Assembly (NCBI GenBank): GCA_036526195.1 | Contig: DATCYZ010000126.1 | Coordinates: forward strand, 1-35,765 | Source of the DNA: DATCYZ01 sp036526195 | Lineage (GTDB): Bacteria; Pseudomonadota; Gammaproteobacteria; Burkholderiales; SG8-39 | Reading direction: 5' to 3' | DNA: 35,765 bases | Shown here: piece by piece, positions 16,424 through 25,394 of the stretch | Numbering within the stretch: position 1 is the stretch's first letter | Layout: each line of letters starts with the position of its first letter | The notes under the pieces: model-generated | Told to the model about the DNA's origin: nothing | The model's input: the letters and a program-made list of their open reading frames with translations, nothing else | The model's database searches: none | Program-made: the position numbers and the translations under genes

Positions 16424-16448
16424 TTGAAATGACCAGCGCCGCCGCAAT
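16424..16448 (+). promoter_or_regulatory. Possible sigma-32 (heat-shock) promoter for lon
   Basis: GGTTGAAA (TTGAAA at 16424-16429) resembles the heat-shock -35 CTTGAAA. CCGCAAT (16442-16448), 12 bases further on, is a partial match to the heat-shock -10 (CCCCAT-T). The site lies 34 bases before the lon ATG in the 161-base clpX-lon gap. lon is a known sigma-32 target in E. coli. The -10 match is poor, so this is tentative. Nothing else was seen in the gap. Confidence 0.35.
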
Positions 16449-16481
16449 CTTCTCCTGAATCACTCCGCGCGAGACGCCCCC

Positions 16482-18890
16482 ATGCCCGATACGCAAGACC
16501 CCGCTGGCACCCTGCACCCGCTGCTCCCGTTACGGGACGTGGTGGTGTTTCCACACATGGTGATCCCGCTGTTCGTGGGCCGGCCGAAATCCATCAAGGC
16601 GATGGAGATCGCGATGGAAGCCGGCAAGTCGATCCTGCTGGTGGCGCAGAAGTCCGCCGCCAAGGACGAGCCCGGCCCCGAGGACATGTACGAGCTCGGC
16701 TGCGTGTCGAGCATCCTGCAGATGCTGAAGCTGCCCGATGGCACCGTGAAGGTGCTGGTCGAGGGCGGTGAACGCGTGCGCATCGGCGAAATCACCGACA
16801 TGCGCTCGCACTGGGTCGGCCGCGCGATCTCGCTCGGGCCGGAGGCGGCGGTGCCGCCGGAAGTCGAGGCCATGCGCCGCGCGCTGCTCTCGGCCTTCGA
16901 CCAGTACGTGAAGCTGAACAAGAAGATCCCGCCGGAGATCCTCACCTCGCTCTCCGGCATCGACGAGGCCGGCCGGCTGGCCGACACGGTGGCAGCGCAC
17001 CTGCCGCTCAAGCTCGAGCAGAAGCAGCAGGTGCTCGAGATGATCGACGTCAAGACGCGGCTCGAGCACCTGCTCTCGCAGCTCGAGACCGAAATCGACA
17101 TCCTGCAGGTGGAGAAGCGCATTCGCGGGCGCGTCAAGCGCCAGATGGAGAAGAGCCAGCGCGAGTACTATCTGAACGAGCAGGTGAAGGCGATCCAGAA
17201 GGAGCTCGGCGAGGGCGAGGAGGGCGCCGACCTCGAGGACATGGAGAAGCGCATCAAGAAGGCGCAGATGCCGAAGGAGGCGCGGCGCAAGGTCGAGTCC
17301 GAGCTAAAGAAGCTCAAGCTGATGTCGCCGATGTCGGCCGAGGCGACCGTGGTGCGCAACTACATCGACACGCTGATCAACCTGCCCTGGCGCAAGAAGT
17401 CCAAGATCTCGAAGGACATCTCGAACGCGCAGGCCATCCTCGACAAGGACCACTACGGGCTGGAGAAGGTCAAGGAACGCATCGTCGAGTACCTGGCGGT
17501 GCAGACGCGCGTCGACCGCATGAAGGCGCCGATCCTGTGCCTGGTCGGGCCGCCGGGCGTGGGCAAGACCTCGCTGGGGCAGTCGATCGCCAAGGCGACC
17601 AACCGCAAGTTCGTGCGCATGTCGCTCGGCGGCGTGCGCGACGAGGCGGAGATCCGCGGTCACCGCCGCACCTACATCGGATCGATGCCGGGCAAGATCC
17701 TGCAGAACATGACCAAGGTGGCGGTGAAGAACCCGCTCTTCCTGCTCGACGAAGTGGACAAGATGGGCATGGATTTCCGCGGCGACCCGTCCTCGGCCCT
17801 GCTCGAAGTGCTGGACCCGGAGCAGAACCACACCTTCGTCGACCATTACATCGAGGTCGAGTACGACCTGTCGGAAGTGATGTTCGTCGCCACCGCGAAC
17901 ACCCTCAACATCCCGCCGGCGCTGGCCGACCGGATGGAGGTGATCCGGCTCTCGGGCTACACCGAGGACGAGAAACTCAACATCGCCATGCGCTACCTGC
18001 TGCCCAAGCAGATGACGGCCAACGGCCTGAAGGACGGCGAGCTCTCGGTGAGCGAGGCGGCGATCCGCGACGCGATCCGCTACTACACGCGCGAGGCCGG
18101 CGTGCGCGGGCTCGAGCGCGACCTCTCCAAGATCTGCCGCAAGGCGGTGAAGGAATTGATCACGGCGAAGAAGTCGCGCCGCATCACGGTGACGCCGAAG
18201 ACGCTGAACCGCTACCTCGGCGTGCGCAAGTTCACTTTCGGCATGGCCGAGAAGCAGAACCAGGTCGGCCAGGTGACCGGGCTGGCGTGGACCGAGGTCG
18301 GCGGCGAACTGCTGACGATCGAGACCGTGACCATGCCGGGCAAGGGCAAGACCATCACCACCGGCAAGCTCGGCGAGGTGATGCAGGAATCGATCCAGGC
18401 CGCGTTGTCGGTGGTGCGCAACCGCTCGCGCAAGCTGGGCGTGGTCGAGGATTTCTACCAGAAGAACGACATCCACATCCACCTGCCCGAGGGCGCGACG
18501 CCCAAGGACGGGCCGAGCGCCGGCATCGGCATCGTCACCTCGATGGTGTCGGTGCTGACCGGGATCCCGGTGCGCGCGGACGTGGCGATGACCGGCGAGA
18601 TCACGCTGCGCGGCGAAGTGCTGGCGATCGGCGGCCTGAAGGAGAAGCTGCTGGCTGCCGTGCGCGGCGGCATCAAGACGGTGATGATCCCCGAGGAGAA
18701 CGTCAAGGACCTCGCCGAGATCGCGGAGAACATCAAGGGCCGCCTCGAGATCATCCCGGTGAAATGGATCGACAAGGTCCTTGAAGTGGCGCTCGAGCGG
18801 CAGCCCAAGCCGCTGCCCGATGCCGTCGCCACCCCCCCACCCGAGCCCGGTGAAGCCAAGCCGGGGTCCGGCCTGACCACACACCACTGA
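16482..18890 (+). CDS. lon: ATP-dependent protease Lon (La)
   Basis: This 802-residue protease has an N-terminal substrate-recognition domain (LPLRDVVVFPHMVIPLFVGR near the start), a coiled coil at about 180-270, an AAA+ module with Walker A GPPGVGKT (356-363), and a C-terminal serine peptidase with the catalytic dyad Ser679 (KDGPSAG) and Lys722. Both positions have the same numbers as in E. coli Lon. It degrades misfolded proteins and unstable regulators. The C-terminal 25 residues are Pro-rich and low-complexity. The Shine-Dalgarno before ATG 16482 is weak (GAGA). Confidence 0.98.
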   Translation: MPDTQDPAGTLHPLLPLRDVVVFPHMVIPLFVGRPKSIKAMEIAMEAGKSILLVAQKSAAKDEPGPEDMYELGCVSSILQMLKLPDGTVKVLVEGGERVRIGEITDMRSHWVGRAISLGPEAAVPPEVEAMRRALLSAFDQYVKLNKKIPPEILTSLSGIDEAGRLADTVAAHLPLKLEQKQQVLEMIDVKTRLEHLLSQLETEIDILQVEKRIRGRVKRQMEKSQREYYLNEQVKAIQKELGEGEEGADLEDMEKRIKKAQMPKEARRKVESELKKLKLMSPMSAEATVVRNYIDTLINLPWRKKSKISKDISNAQAILDKDHYGLEKVKERIVEYLAVQTRVDRMKAPILCLVGPPGVGKTSLGQSIAKATNRKFVRMSLGGVRDEAEIRGHRRTYIGSMPGKILQNMTKVAVKNPLFLLDEVDKMGMDFRGDPSSALLEVLDPEQNHTFVDHYIEVEYDLSEVMFVATANTLNIPPALADRMEVIRLSGYTEDEKLNIAMRYLLPKQMTANGLKDGELSVSEAAIRDAIRYYTREAGVRGLERDLSKICRKAVKELITAKKSRRITVTPKTLNRYLGVRKFTFGMAEKQNQVGQVTGLAWTEVGGELLTIETVTMPGKGKTITTGKLGEVMQESIQAALSVVRNRSRKLGVVEDFYQKNDIHIHLPEGATPKDGPSAGIGIVTSMVSVLTGIPVRADVAMTGEITLRGEVLAIGGLKEKLLAAVRGGIKTVMIPEENVKDLAEIAENIKGRLEIIPVKWIDKVLEVALERQPKPLPDAVATPPPEPGEAKPGSGLTTHH

Positions 18891-18930
18891 ACCCCGCGCC
18901 GGCGACTGCGGCGCACAGCGAGGAGGCCTC

Positions 18931-19203
18931 ATGAACAAATCCGAACTGATCGACACGGTTGCGCAAGCCGCGGAAATCTCCAAGTCGGCGGCCGAGCGCG
19001 CCGTCGATGCGATGATCGGCGCCGTCAAGTCGAGCCTGCGAAAGGGCGAGGAAGTCACCCTCATCGGCTTCGGCACCTTCCTTGCCGCGAACCGTGCTGC
19101 ACGCCAGGGGCGCAACCCGCGCACCGGCGAGCCCGTGGCGATTGCCGCGGCGCGCGTGCCGCGCTTCCGTGCTGGCAAGGCCCTGAAGGATGCTATAAAC
19201 TAG
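18931..19203 (+). CDS. hupB: DNA-binding protein HU-beta
   Basis: This 90-residue nucleoid protein, MNKSELIDTVAQAAEISKSA onward, has the full DNA-binding arm (GFGTFLAANRAARQGRNPRT) with the Pro and Arg that intercalate in bent DNA. Length is exactly that of the HU family. GAGGAGG directly before the ATG is the strongest ribosome-binding site in the window, in line with an abundant protein. It follows lon as in E. coli and many other proteobacteria. Its last codons carry a possible promoter for the tRNA pair downstream. Confidence 0.97.
   Translation: MNKSELIDTVAQAAEISKSAAERAVDAMIGAVKSSLRKGEEVTLIGFGTFLAANRAARQGRNPRTGEPVAIAAARVPRFRAGKALKDAIN
19172..19199 (+). promoter_or_regulatory. Possible promoter for the tRNA-Val/tRNA-Asp pair inside the hupB 3' end
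   Basis: CTGGCA (19172-19177, 4 of 6) and TATAAA (19194-19199, 5 of 6) are 16 bases apart. Transcription would start near 19206, about 46 bases before tRNA-Val. Prediction only; the tRNAs could also be read through from hupB. Confidence 0.35.
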
Positions 19204-19251
19204 CGCGCTTTTTACGGCGTTGCAGCCCACCGCTGCGCCGCGGGGTGAGGA

Positions 19252-19326
19252 GGGTGCTTAGCTCAGCGGTAGAGCGTCGCCCTTACAAGGCGAATGTCGG
19301 GAGTTCGACCCTCTCAGCACCCACCA
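19252..19326 (+). tRNA. tRNA-Val, anticodon UAC
   Basis: This 75-base tRNA has the acceptor stem GGGTGCT/AGCACCC and an encoded CCA at 19324-19326. The anticodon stem TCGCC/GGCGA closes the loop CTTACAA, giving anticodon TAC. The T arm contains GTTCGAC. It is placed between hupB and tRNA-Asp, 14 bases before the latter. Confidence 0.97.
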
Positions 19327-19340
19327 GGAGTTCCGCACAC

Positions 19341-19417
19341 GGAGCGGTAGTTCAGTTGGTTAGAATACCGGCCTGTCACGCCGGGGGTCGCGGGTTCGAG
19401 TCCCGTCCGCTCCGCCA
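19341..19417 (+). tRNA. tRNA-Asp, anticodon GUC
   Basis: This 77-base tRNA has the acceptor stem GGAGCGG/CCGCTCC, discriminator G (19414) and an encoded CCA. The stem CCGGC/GCCGG closes the loop CTGTCAC, giving anticodon GTC. Probably co-transcribed with tRNA-Val. Followed after 68 bases by ppiD. Confidence 0.97.
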
Positions 19418-19485
19418 ACGTTTTTCTTCCCGGGCGATCCACGGTTCGCCTGATTCATGCCGTACCGGTTTTCGGGCGCCAGGCC

Positions 19486-21393
19486 ATGTTTGAACTCGTC
19501 CAGAAGCATAAGCGCATCATCCAGGGACTCATCATCCTGCTGATCGTGCCGTTCGCGTTCTTCGGCCTCGAGGCCTACACCAGCTCCCGCAACCGCGCCG
19601 ACGCCGAGACCCTCGCCACCGTCGATGGCCAGGAGATCACGCGCCGCGAGTTCTCCGAGGCCATGCGCGAGCAGCTCGACCAGATGCGCCGGGCGTTCGG
19701 CGGCCAGATCGACCCCGCCCTGCTCGACACGCCGGAAACCCGCGAGGCGCTGCTCGAAGGCCTGGTCTCGCAACGCCTGGTGGCGACCGCGGCGGTGCGC
19801 GCCCGCCTGGTGGTCACCGACGAGGCGCTGCGCAGCGTGATCGCCGCGATGCCGGCGTTCCAGCTCGGCGGTGCGTTCTCGATGGACGCGTACCGCAATG
19901 CGCTGCGCGCCCAGGGCCTGTCGGAGCAGCAGTTCGAGAACCGCCTGCGCTACGACCTGGTGCTCGGCCAGCTGACGCGCGCGGTGGCCGACACCGCGAT
20001 CGCCTCGAAGACCGTGGCCGAGCGCGTCGCGCGCCTCGAGAACGAGCAGCGCGAAGTCTCGACGGCCCTGATCGCCGCCCAGGGCTTCGCCGCGGACGTG
20101 AAGGTCGACCCGGCCCAGGTGAAGGCCTACTACGAGGCCAACGCGGCGAAGTTCCGCGCGCCGGAACGCGTTCGGGTGGAGTACCTCATGCTCTCGGCCG
20201 AGGCGCTCGGACGCGCCACGCCGCCGACGGAGGCCGAGCTGAAGGCGGCCTACGAGGCGCGCGCGGGCCAGTTCACGGTGGGCGAGCAGCGGCGCGCGAG
20301 TCATATCCTGTTCCAGTCGCCCCCGGACGCGACGCCGGAGGCGAAGGCCGCCGCGCGCGGCAAGCTGGAGAAGATCCTGGCGGAACTCACCGCGGCGCCG
20401 GGGCGCTTCGCGGAACTGGCGAAGAAGCATTCCCAGGACCCGGGCTCGGCGGCGAAGGGCGGGGACCTCGGGTTCTTCGGCCCCGGTATGATGGTCAAGC
20501 CCTTCGAGGAGGCCGCGTTCCGGCAGAAGGAAGGCGAGTTGAGCGGCATCGTGGAGTCCGAGTTCGGTTTCCACATCCTCAAGGTCACCGGCATCCAGCC
20601 CGCGAAGGCGCGCCCCTTCGAGGAGGTCCGCAAGCAGCTTTCCGAGGAACTGTCCCGCCAGCAGGGCCAGCGGCGCTTCGCGGAGACCGCGGAGGGCTTC
20701 ACGAACACCGTCTACGAGCAGTCCGACACGCTCAAGCCGGCGGCCGAGAAATTCGGCCTGCCCCTGCAGGTGTCCGACTGGCTGGTGCGCGACCGGCGAC
20801 CCGAGTCCGGCGTGTTCGCAAACGCGCGGCTGCATGACGCCGTGTTCTCCGCCGACGCGCTCACCGCGAAGCGGAACACGGACGCCATCGAGGTGGCGCC
20901 GAACACGCTGGTCTCCGCACGCGTGACGGAGCATCAGGCCGCGCGCCAGCGCACGCTGGAGGACGCGCGTGCCGAGATCGAGCAGACGCTGCGCACGACC
21001 GAAGCCCTGAAGCGCGCGCAGGCAGAAGGCGAGGCGCGCCTTGCGCGGCTGGCGAAGGGCGAGGATGCGGGCCTGCGCTGGTCGGCGCCGCAGCAGGTGT
21101 CGCGGCGCGATCCGCAGGGTCTCGACGGCGACGCCCTCTCACGGGTGGTGGCCGCGGATCCGTCGAAGCTGCCGGCCCATTTCGGCATCCAGCGCGCGCC
21201 GCAGGGCTATGTGCTGTACCGGGTCTCGAAGGTGCTGCCGGCCCCGGATCGCACCGAAGAACAGAAGAAGGCCGAGGTGTTGCGCGCGCAGGGTCGCGCG
21301 GCGGCGGTCCAGTACAGCGCCTATGTCGCCGGGCTGCGCGCGCAGGCCGACGTCAGCATCCACCGCGAGAACCTGGCGAAGAAAGAGCAGTAG
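19486..21393 (+). CDS. ppiD: Periplasmic folding chaperone / peptidyl-prolyl isomerase PpiD
   Basis: This 635-residue inner-membrane-anchored chaperone helps proteins leaving the Sec translocon. A single transmembrane anchor lies near the N-terminus (IIQGLIILLIVPFAFFGLEA), followed by a SurA-like helical region and one parvulin domain from about residue 268 (ASHILFQ; GGDLGFFGPGMMV; FGFHILKVTG). The C-terminal half is a second SurA-like helical region. The start MFELVQKHKRI is typical of betaproteobacterial PpiD, although the ribosome-binding site is weak. Position after lon-hupB matches E. coli. Convergent with fabI, 26 bases apart. Confidence 0.95.
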   Translation: MFELVQKHKRIIQGLIILLIVPFAFFGLEAYTSSRNRADAETLATVDGQEITRREFSEAMREQLDQMRRAFGGQIDPALLDTPETREALLEGLVSQRLVATAAVRARLVVTDEALRSVIAAMPAFQLGGAFSMDAYRNALRAQGLSEQQFENRLRYDLVLGQLTRAVADTAIASKTVAERVARLENEQREVSTALIAAQGFAADVKVDPAQVKAYYEANAAKFRAPERVRVEYLMLSAEALGRATPPTEAELKAAYEARAGQFTVGEQRRASHILFQSPPDATPEAKAAARGKLEKILAELTAAPGRFAELAKKHSQDPGSAAKGGDLGFFGPGMMVKPFEEAAFRQKEGELSGIVESEFGFHILKVTGIQPAKARPFEEVRKQLSEELSRQQGQRRFAETAEGFTNTVYEQSDTLKPAAEKFGLPLQVSDWLVRDRRPESGVFANARLHDAVFSADALTAKRNTDAIEVAPNTLVSARVTEHQAARQRTLEDARAEIEQTLRTTEALKRAQAEGEARLARLAKGEDAGLRWSAPQQVSRRDPQGLDGDALSRVVAADPSKLPAHFGIQRAPQGYVLYRVSKVLPAPDRTEEQKKAEVLRAQGRAAAVQYSAYVAGLRAQADVSIHRENLAKKEQ

Positions 21394-21419
21394 ACGCGCG
21401 CGCCCCGCGCGCCCCGGTC

Positions 21420-22214
21420 TCAGGCCTCCGGCGCGCCCATGCCGCCCACCACGCGGCTGAACCCGGAATCGACATACATCACCTCGCCGGTGATGCCCGC
21501 GGACAGGTCCGACAGCAGGAAGGCCGCGGCATTGCCGACGTCGTCGATGCTGACGTTGCGCCGCAGGGGCGCGTTCTCCTCGACGAACTTGAGGATCTTG
21601 CCGAAGCCGGAGATGCCGGCGGCGGCGAGCGTCTTGATCGGGCCCGCGGAGATGGCATTCACGCGAATGCCGCGCGGACCGAGGTCCGAGGCGAGGTAGC
21701 GCACCGAGGCCTCGAGGCTCGCCTTGGCGAGGCCCATGGTGTTGTAGTGCGGCACGACGCGGACGGCGCCGAGGTAGCTGAGCGTCAGCAGCGCCGCATT
21801 GCGACCCTGCATCATCGGCAGCGCGGCCTTGGCAAGCGCCGGAAAGCTGTAGGCGGATATCTCGAGCGCCTCGCGGAACGCCGCCCGTGAGAGGCCGTCG
21901 GTGAGTTCGCCCGAGATGGCTTCGCGCTGGGCGAAGGCGATGGCGTGCACCAGGCCGTCGAGGCCGTCCCATTGGCGTCCGAGAGACTCGAACAGGCCGC
22001 TGATCTGGGCGTCATCGGCCACGTCGCAGGGCAGCACCGCCGCGGCGTCGAACTCCCTGGCCAGGTCGCTGACGCGCTCGCGGAAACGCTCTCCGACGTA
22101 GGTGAAGGCCAGTTCCGCGCCTTCGCGTTTCGCCGCGCGGGCAATGCCGTAGGCGATCGAGCGGTTCGACAGCAGACCGGTGATGAGGAGCTTCCTGCCG
22201 GCGAGAAAACCCAT
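21420..22214 (-). CDS. fabI: Enoyl-[acyl-carrier-protein] reductase (NADH) FabI
   Basis: This 264-residue SDR-type enzyme catalyses the last reduction of each fatty-acid elongation round. The catalytic residues are Tyr157 and Lys164 in YNTMGLAK, with Tyr147 upstream, one residue later than in E. coli. The cofactor stretch is ITGLLSNRSIAYGIA (11-25). Ala93 occupies the place of Gly93 of E. coli FabI, a residue whose changes affect triclosan binding; Ala there is also normal in the S. aureus enzyme. The start at 22214 has AAGGAGA about 10 bases upstream. Longer readings run antisense through the transporter gene and were rejected. Confidence 0.96.
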   Translation of the reverse strand: MGFLAGRKLLITGLLSNRSIAYGIARAAKREGAELAFTYVGERFRERVSDLAREFDAAAVLPCDVADDAQISGLFESLGRQWDGLDGLVHAIAFAQREAISGELTDGLSRAAFREALEISAYSFPALAKAALPMMQGRNAALLTLSYLGAVRVVPHYNTMGLAKASLEASVRYLASDLGPRGIRVNAISAGPIKTLAAAGISGFGKILKFVEENAPLRRNVSIDDVGNAAAFLLSDLSAGITGEVMYVDSGFSRVVGGMGAPEA

Positions 22215-22254
22215 GCGACGCGTCTCCTTCGAAGCCTTGAAAGGGCGGGCGTTG

Positions 22255-22260
22255 ATTATA
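22255..22260 (-). promoter_or_regulatory. Consensus -10 hexamer upstream of fabI
   Basis: A perfect TATAAT on the minus strand would start transcription near 22248, 34 bases before the fabI ATG. The overlapping plus-strand TATACT (22257-22262) is so close to ATG 22269 that the transporter gene mRNA would be nearly leaderless if it were used. No good -35 is seen for either direction. Confidence 0.4.
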
Positions 22261-22268
22261 CTGTCCGG

Positions 22269-24416
22269 ATGCGCCGCGCCTGGATCGCCGCCTGCACGGT
22301 TCTCGCCGCTGGATGCGGCGAGATGTGGAACGATCCCTATCCCGCGGCGGAACGCGGCACCAACGTCCTCTACTCCGCGTTCGTCGACCGGCCCAAGCAC
22401 CTCGACCCGGTGCAGTCCTACACCGAGGACGAGGCGCGTTTCACGCAGCAGGTCTACGAAGCACCGCTGCAATACCACTACCTGAAGCGCCCGTACGCGC
22501 TTGCGCCGCTGACCGCGGTCGCGGTGCCGGAGCCGCGCGAGATCGACGGCGGCCGCTTCACGGTCTACGAGATCCGCATCCGTCCGGGCATCCGCTACCA
22601 GCCGCATCCGGGATTCGATCCCTCGCAGCACACGCTCGCGCCGCCGGTGATCGAGGCCCTGCGCAGCCCCTACGATCTGCCGGCATCGGGAACGCGCGAG
22701 CTGCTGGCGGAGGACTACGTCTACCAGATCAAGCGGCTCGCGCACCCGCGCCTGCACTCGCCGATCTTCGGCCTGATGGCCGAGTACATCGTCGGGCTGG
22801 GCGAGCTTGCCGCGCGCCTCAAGGCCGCGGACGCGGAACTGGTGAAGCGTGAGGGCGCGGGCGCGTGGCTGGACCTGCGCGCGCACGCGCTCGAGGGCGT
22901 GGAGGTGGTCGACCGCTACACCTACCGCGTGCGCCTCAAAGGGCGCTACCCGCAGTTCGCCTACTGGCTGGCGATGCCGTTCTTCGCGCCGATGCCCTGG
23001 GAGGTGGAGAAGTTCTTCCACCAGCCGGGCATGGCGCGCAAGAACTTCACGCTGGACTGGTGGCCGGTCGGCACCGGCCCGTACATGCTGGTGGAGAACA
23101 ATCCGAACGCCCGCATGGTGCTGGCGCGCAACCCGAACTTCCGCGGCGAAACGTATCCCGCGGAAGGCGAGGCGGGCGATGCCGCTGCCGGCCTGCTGGC
23201 CGATGCGGGCAAGCCCATGCCTTTCGTCGACCGCGCGGTGTACAGCCGCGAGAAGGAGGGCATCCCCTACTGGAACAAGTTCCTGCAGGGCTACTACGAC
23301 ACCTCCGGCATCAGCTCGGACAACTTCGACAACGCGGTGCGCATCTCGGTGGAGGGCGACGCCGCGCTGACGCCGGAGATGCAGAAGCGCGGCATCGCGC
23401 TGCGCACCTCGGTGTCGACCACCATCCTCTACCTCGGCGCCAACATGCGCGACCCGGTGATCGGCGAGGGCGCGGATGCGGCGGCCGCGGCGCGCAGCCG
23501 GGCCCTGCGCCAGGCGCTCGCCATCGCGATCGACTGGGAGGAGTACCTGTCGATCTTCGCCAACGGGCGCGGCGTGGTGGCGCACAGCCCGCTCACGCCC
23601 GGGATCTTCGGCTATCGCGAAGGGCGCGAGGGCATGAATCCACTGACCCACGAATGGTCGCGGGACGCCGCGCGCCGGCGGCCGCTCGAACTGGCGAAGG
23701 CGCGCCTCGCCGAGGCGGGCTACCCCGGCGGGCGCGACGCGAAGTCCGGCGCGCCGCTGGTGCTGTACCTGGACACGGTCGGCCGCGGCCCGGGGGACAA
23801 GCCGCGCTTCGACTGGTGGCGCAAGCAGTTCGCCAGGCTCGGCATCCAGCTGGAGATCCGCGAGACCGACTGGAACCGCTTCCAGGAGAAGATCCGCAAA
23901 GGCAGCCAGCAGCTGTTCATCCTCGGCTGGAACGCCGACTACCCGGACCCGGAGAACCTGATGTTCCTGCTGCACGGGCCGCAGAGCCGCGCGCAGAAGC
24001 AGGGCGAGAACACCGCGAACTGGGCGAACGCGGAGTTCGACGCCCTGTTCGAGAAGATGAAGCACCTGCCGAACACGCCGGAGCGGCAGGCGTTGATCGA
24101 TCGCATGGTCGAGCTGTACCGGCGCGAGGCGCCCTGGATCGGCGGCTTCCACCCGAAGGACTACAGCCTGTTCCACGGCTGGCTGAAGAACGAGAAGCCG
24201 AACACCATGGCGCGCAACGGCCTGAAGTACCTGCGCGTGGACGCGGCGCGCCGCGCCGGGCTGCGCGCGCAGTGGAACCGGCCGGTGCTCTGGCCGCTCG
24301 CGCTTGGCGCGGTCCTGCTCGGAGCCACGGCGCTGCCAGCGGTGGTGGTGATGCGCCGGCGCGAACGCCGCGCGGCGCTGTCCGGGTCCGCCCCGGCGCC
24401 GACGGCGCGAAGCTGA
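22269..24416 (+). CDS. Peptide ABC transporter substrate-binding protein (SBP family 5), lipoprotein with C-terminal membrane anchor
   Basis: This 715-residue protein binds the solute for the downstream importer. The N-terminus MRRAWIAACTVLAAGCG is a lipoprotein signal with lipobox LAAGC. The body is a family 5 (OppA/YejA-like) binding protein, beginning NVLYSAFVDRPKHLDPVQSY; LFILGWNADYPDPENLMFLL is a typical late stretch. Unusually, a C-terminal hydrophobic segment (WPLALGAVLLGATALPAVVV) followed by MRRRERR predicts a transmembrane anchor, so the protein would be held at both ends. Longer than E. coli YejA (about 600 residues). Its TGA overlaps the next ATG (TGATG). The substrate is probably peptides, by family. 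Confidence 0.92.
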   Translation: MRRAWIAACTVLAAGCGEMWNDPYPAAERGTNVLYSAFVDRPKHLDPVQSYTEDEARFTQQVYEAPLQYHYLKRPYALAPLTAVAVPEPREIDGGRFTVYEIRIRPGIRYQPHPGFDPSQHTLAPPVIEALRSPYDLPASGTRELLAEDYVYQIKRLAHPRLHSPIFGLMAEYIVGLGELAARLKAADAELVKREGAGAWLDLRAHALEGVEVVDRYTYRVRLKGRYPQFAYWLAMPFFAPMPWEVEKFFHQPGMARKNFTLDWWPVGTGPYMLVENNPNARMVLARNPNFRGETYPAEGEAGDAAAGLLADAGKPMPFVDRAVYSREKEGIPYWNKFLQGYYDTSGISSDNFDNAVRISVEGDAALTPEMQKRGIALRTSVSTTILYLGANMRDPVIGEGADAAAAARSRALRQALAIAIDWEEYLSIFANGRGVVAHSPLTPGIFGYREGREGMNPLTHEWSRDAARRRPLELAKARLAEAGYPGGRDAKSGAPLVLYLDTVGRGPGDKPRFDWWRKQFARLGIQLEIRETDWNRFQEKIRKGSQQLFILGWNADYPDPENLMFLLHGPQSRAQKQGENTANWANAEFDALFEKMKHLPNTPERQALIDRMVELYRREAPWIGGFHPKDYSLFHGWLKNEKPNTMARNGLKYLRVDAARRAGLRAQWNRPVLWPLALGAVLLGATALPAVVVMRRRERRAALSGSAPAPTARS

Positions 24417-25393
24417 TGCTGGCCTACATCCTGCGCAGGCTGCTGTACGCGATCCCGATCCTGGTCGGGGTCAACCTGATCACCTTTGCGCTTTTTTTCG
24501 TCGTCAACACGCCGGACGACATGGCGCGCATGCAACTGGGCGCCAAGCGGGTGACGCCGGAGGCGATCGAGAAATGGAAGGCCGAGCGCGGCTACGACCG
24601 GCCGCTGGTCTGGAACGCCGCCGCCCCCGGCATGGAAAAGGCCACGCGCACGGTGTTCTGGGACAAGTCGGTGCGGCTGTTCGCCTTCGAGTTCGGCGCC
24701 GCCGAGGACAACCGCGACATCGGCCACGAGATCCGCAGCCGCATGGGTCCGAGCCTCGCGCTGGCGATCCCGGTATTCCTCGTGGGGCTGGCGGTGAACA
24801 TCACCTTTGCGCTCGGCATGGCGTTCTTCCGCGCCACCTACCTCGATGTCTGGGGGGTGGTGCTGTGCGTCGCGATGATGTCGGTGAGCACGCTCTTCTA
24901 CATCATCGGCGGGCAGTTCATCGCCTCCAGGCTCTGGCACCTGGTGCCGATCTCCGGCTATGCGGCCTGGCCGGACGCGCTGCGCTTCCTGGTGCTGCCG
25001 GTGGTGATCGGCGTGGTGAGCGGCATCGGCGCCGGCAGCCGCTGGTACCGCACGCTGTTCCTCGAGGAGATGGCCAAGGACTACGTGCGCACCGCGCGCG
25101 CCAAGGGCCTCGGCGAGGCGCGGGTGCTGTTCGGCCACGTGCTGAAGAACGCCATGATCCCGATCCTCACCGGCGCGGTGGTGGTGATCCCGCTTCTCTT
25201 CATGGGCAGCCTGCTCACCGAATCCTTCTTCGGCATCCCGGGCCTGGGCAGCTACACCATCGACGCGATCCAGGCGCAGGACTTCGCCGTGGTGCGGGCG
25301 ATGGTGTTCATCGGCTCGGTGCTCTACATCGCCGGCTTGATCCTCACCGACCTGTCGTACACGCTGGTCGACCCGCGCATCCGGCTCTCCTGA
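24416..25393 (+). CDS. Peptide ABC transporter permease, OppB/YejB type
   Basis: This 325-residue inner-membrane permease starts MLAYILRRLLYAIPILVGVN, the standard OppB/DppB N-terminus, and has six predicted membrane segments. The EAA loop that contacts the ATPase reads DYVRTARAKGLGEARVLFGH. LLTESFFGIPGLG is the conserved C-terminal stretch. Between the first and second membrane segments lies a charged periplasmic region of about 90 residues. The ATG shares one base with the stop of the binding-protein gene and the stop lies one base before the next gene, so the cluster is one operon. Confidence 0.93.
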   Translation: MLAYILRRLLYAIPILVGVNLITFALFFVVNTPDDMARMQLGAKRVTPEAIEKWKAERGYDRPLVWNAAAPGMEKATRTVFWDKSVRLFAFEFGAAEDNRDIGHEIRSRMGPSLALAIPVFLVGLAVNITFALGMAFFRATYLDVWGVVLCVAMMSVSTLFYIIGGQFIASRLWHLVPISGYAAWPDALRFLVLPVVIGVVSGIGAGSRWYRTLFLEEMAKDYVRTARAKGLGEARVLFGHVLKNAMIPILTGAVVVIPLLFMGSLLTESFFGIPGLGSYTIDAIQAQDFAVVRAMVFIGSVLYIAGLILTDLSYTLVDPRIRLS

Positions 25394-25394
25394 G

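Noticed and set aside
17304..19178. Open frame of 624 codons antisense to lon
   Set aside because: A codon-bias shadow: strings of His, Arg, Asp and Val, no domain, and lon and hupB are unquestionable.
19245..19493. 82-codon plus-strand frame over the two tRNA genes
   Set aside because: It is simply a translation of tRNA-Val and tRNA-Asp.
19360..20934. Open frame of 524 codons antisense to ppiD and tRNA-Asp
   Set aside because: It crosses a tRNA and has a composition typical of antisense frames.
21394..21419. G+C-rich inverted repeat between ppiD and fabI as a terminator
   Set aside because: Alternating GC runs are common here; the stem is short and no T tract follows.
22214..22269. Ala93 in FabI as evidence for triclosan resistance
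   Set aside because: Ala occurs naturally at this position in sensitive enzymes such as S. aureus FabI, so no conclusion follows.
21420..24176. Open frame of about 918 codons on the minus strand, antisense to the binding-protein gene
   Set aside because: It only extends fabI upstream through sequence rich in Arg, Ala, Val and His, typical of the antisense of G+C-rich genes. The fabI start with its ribosome-binding site is at 22214.
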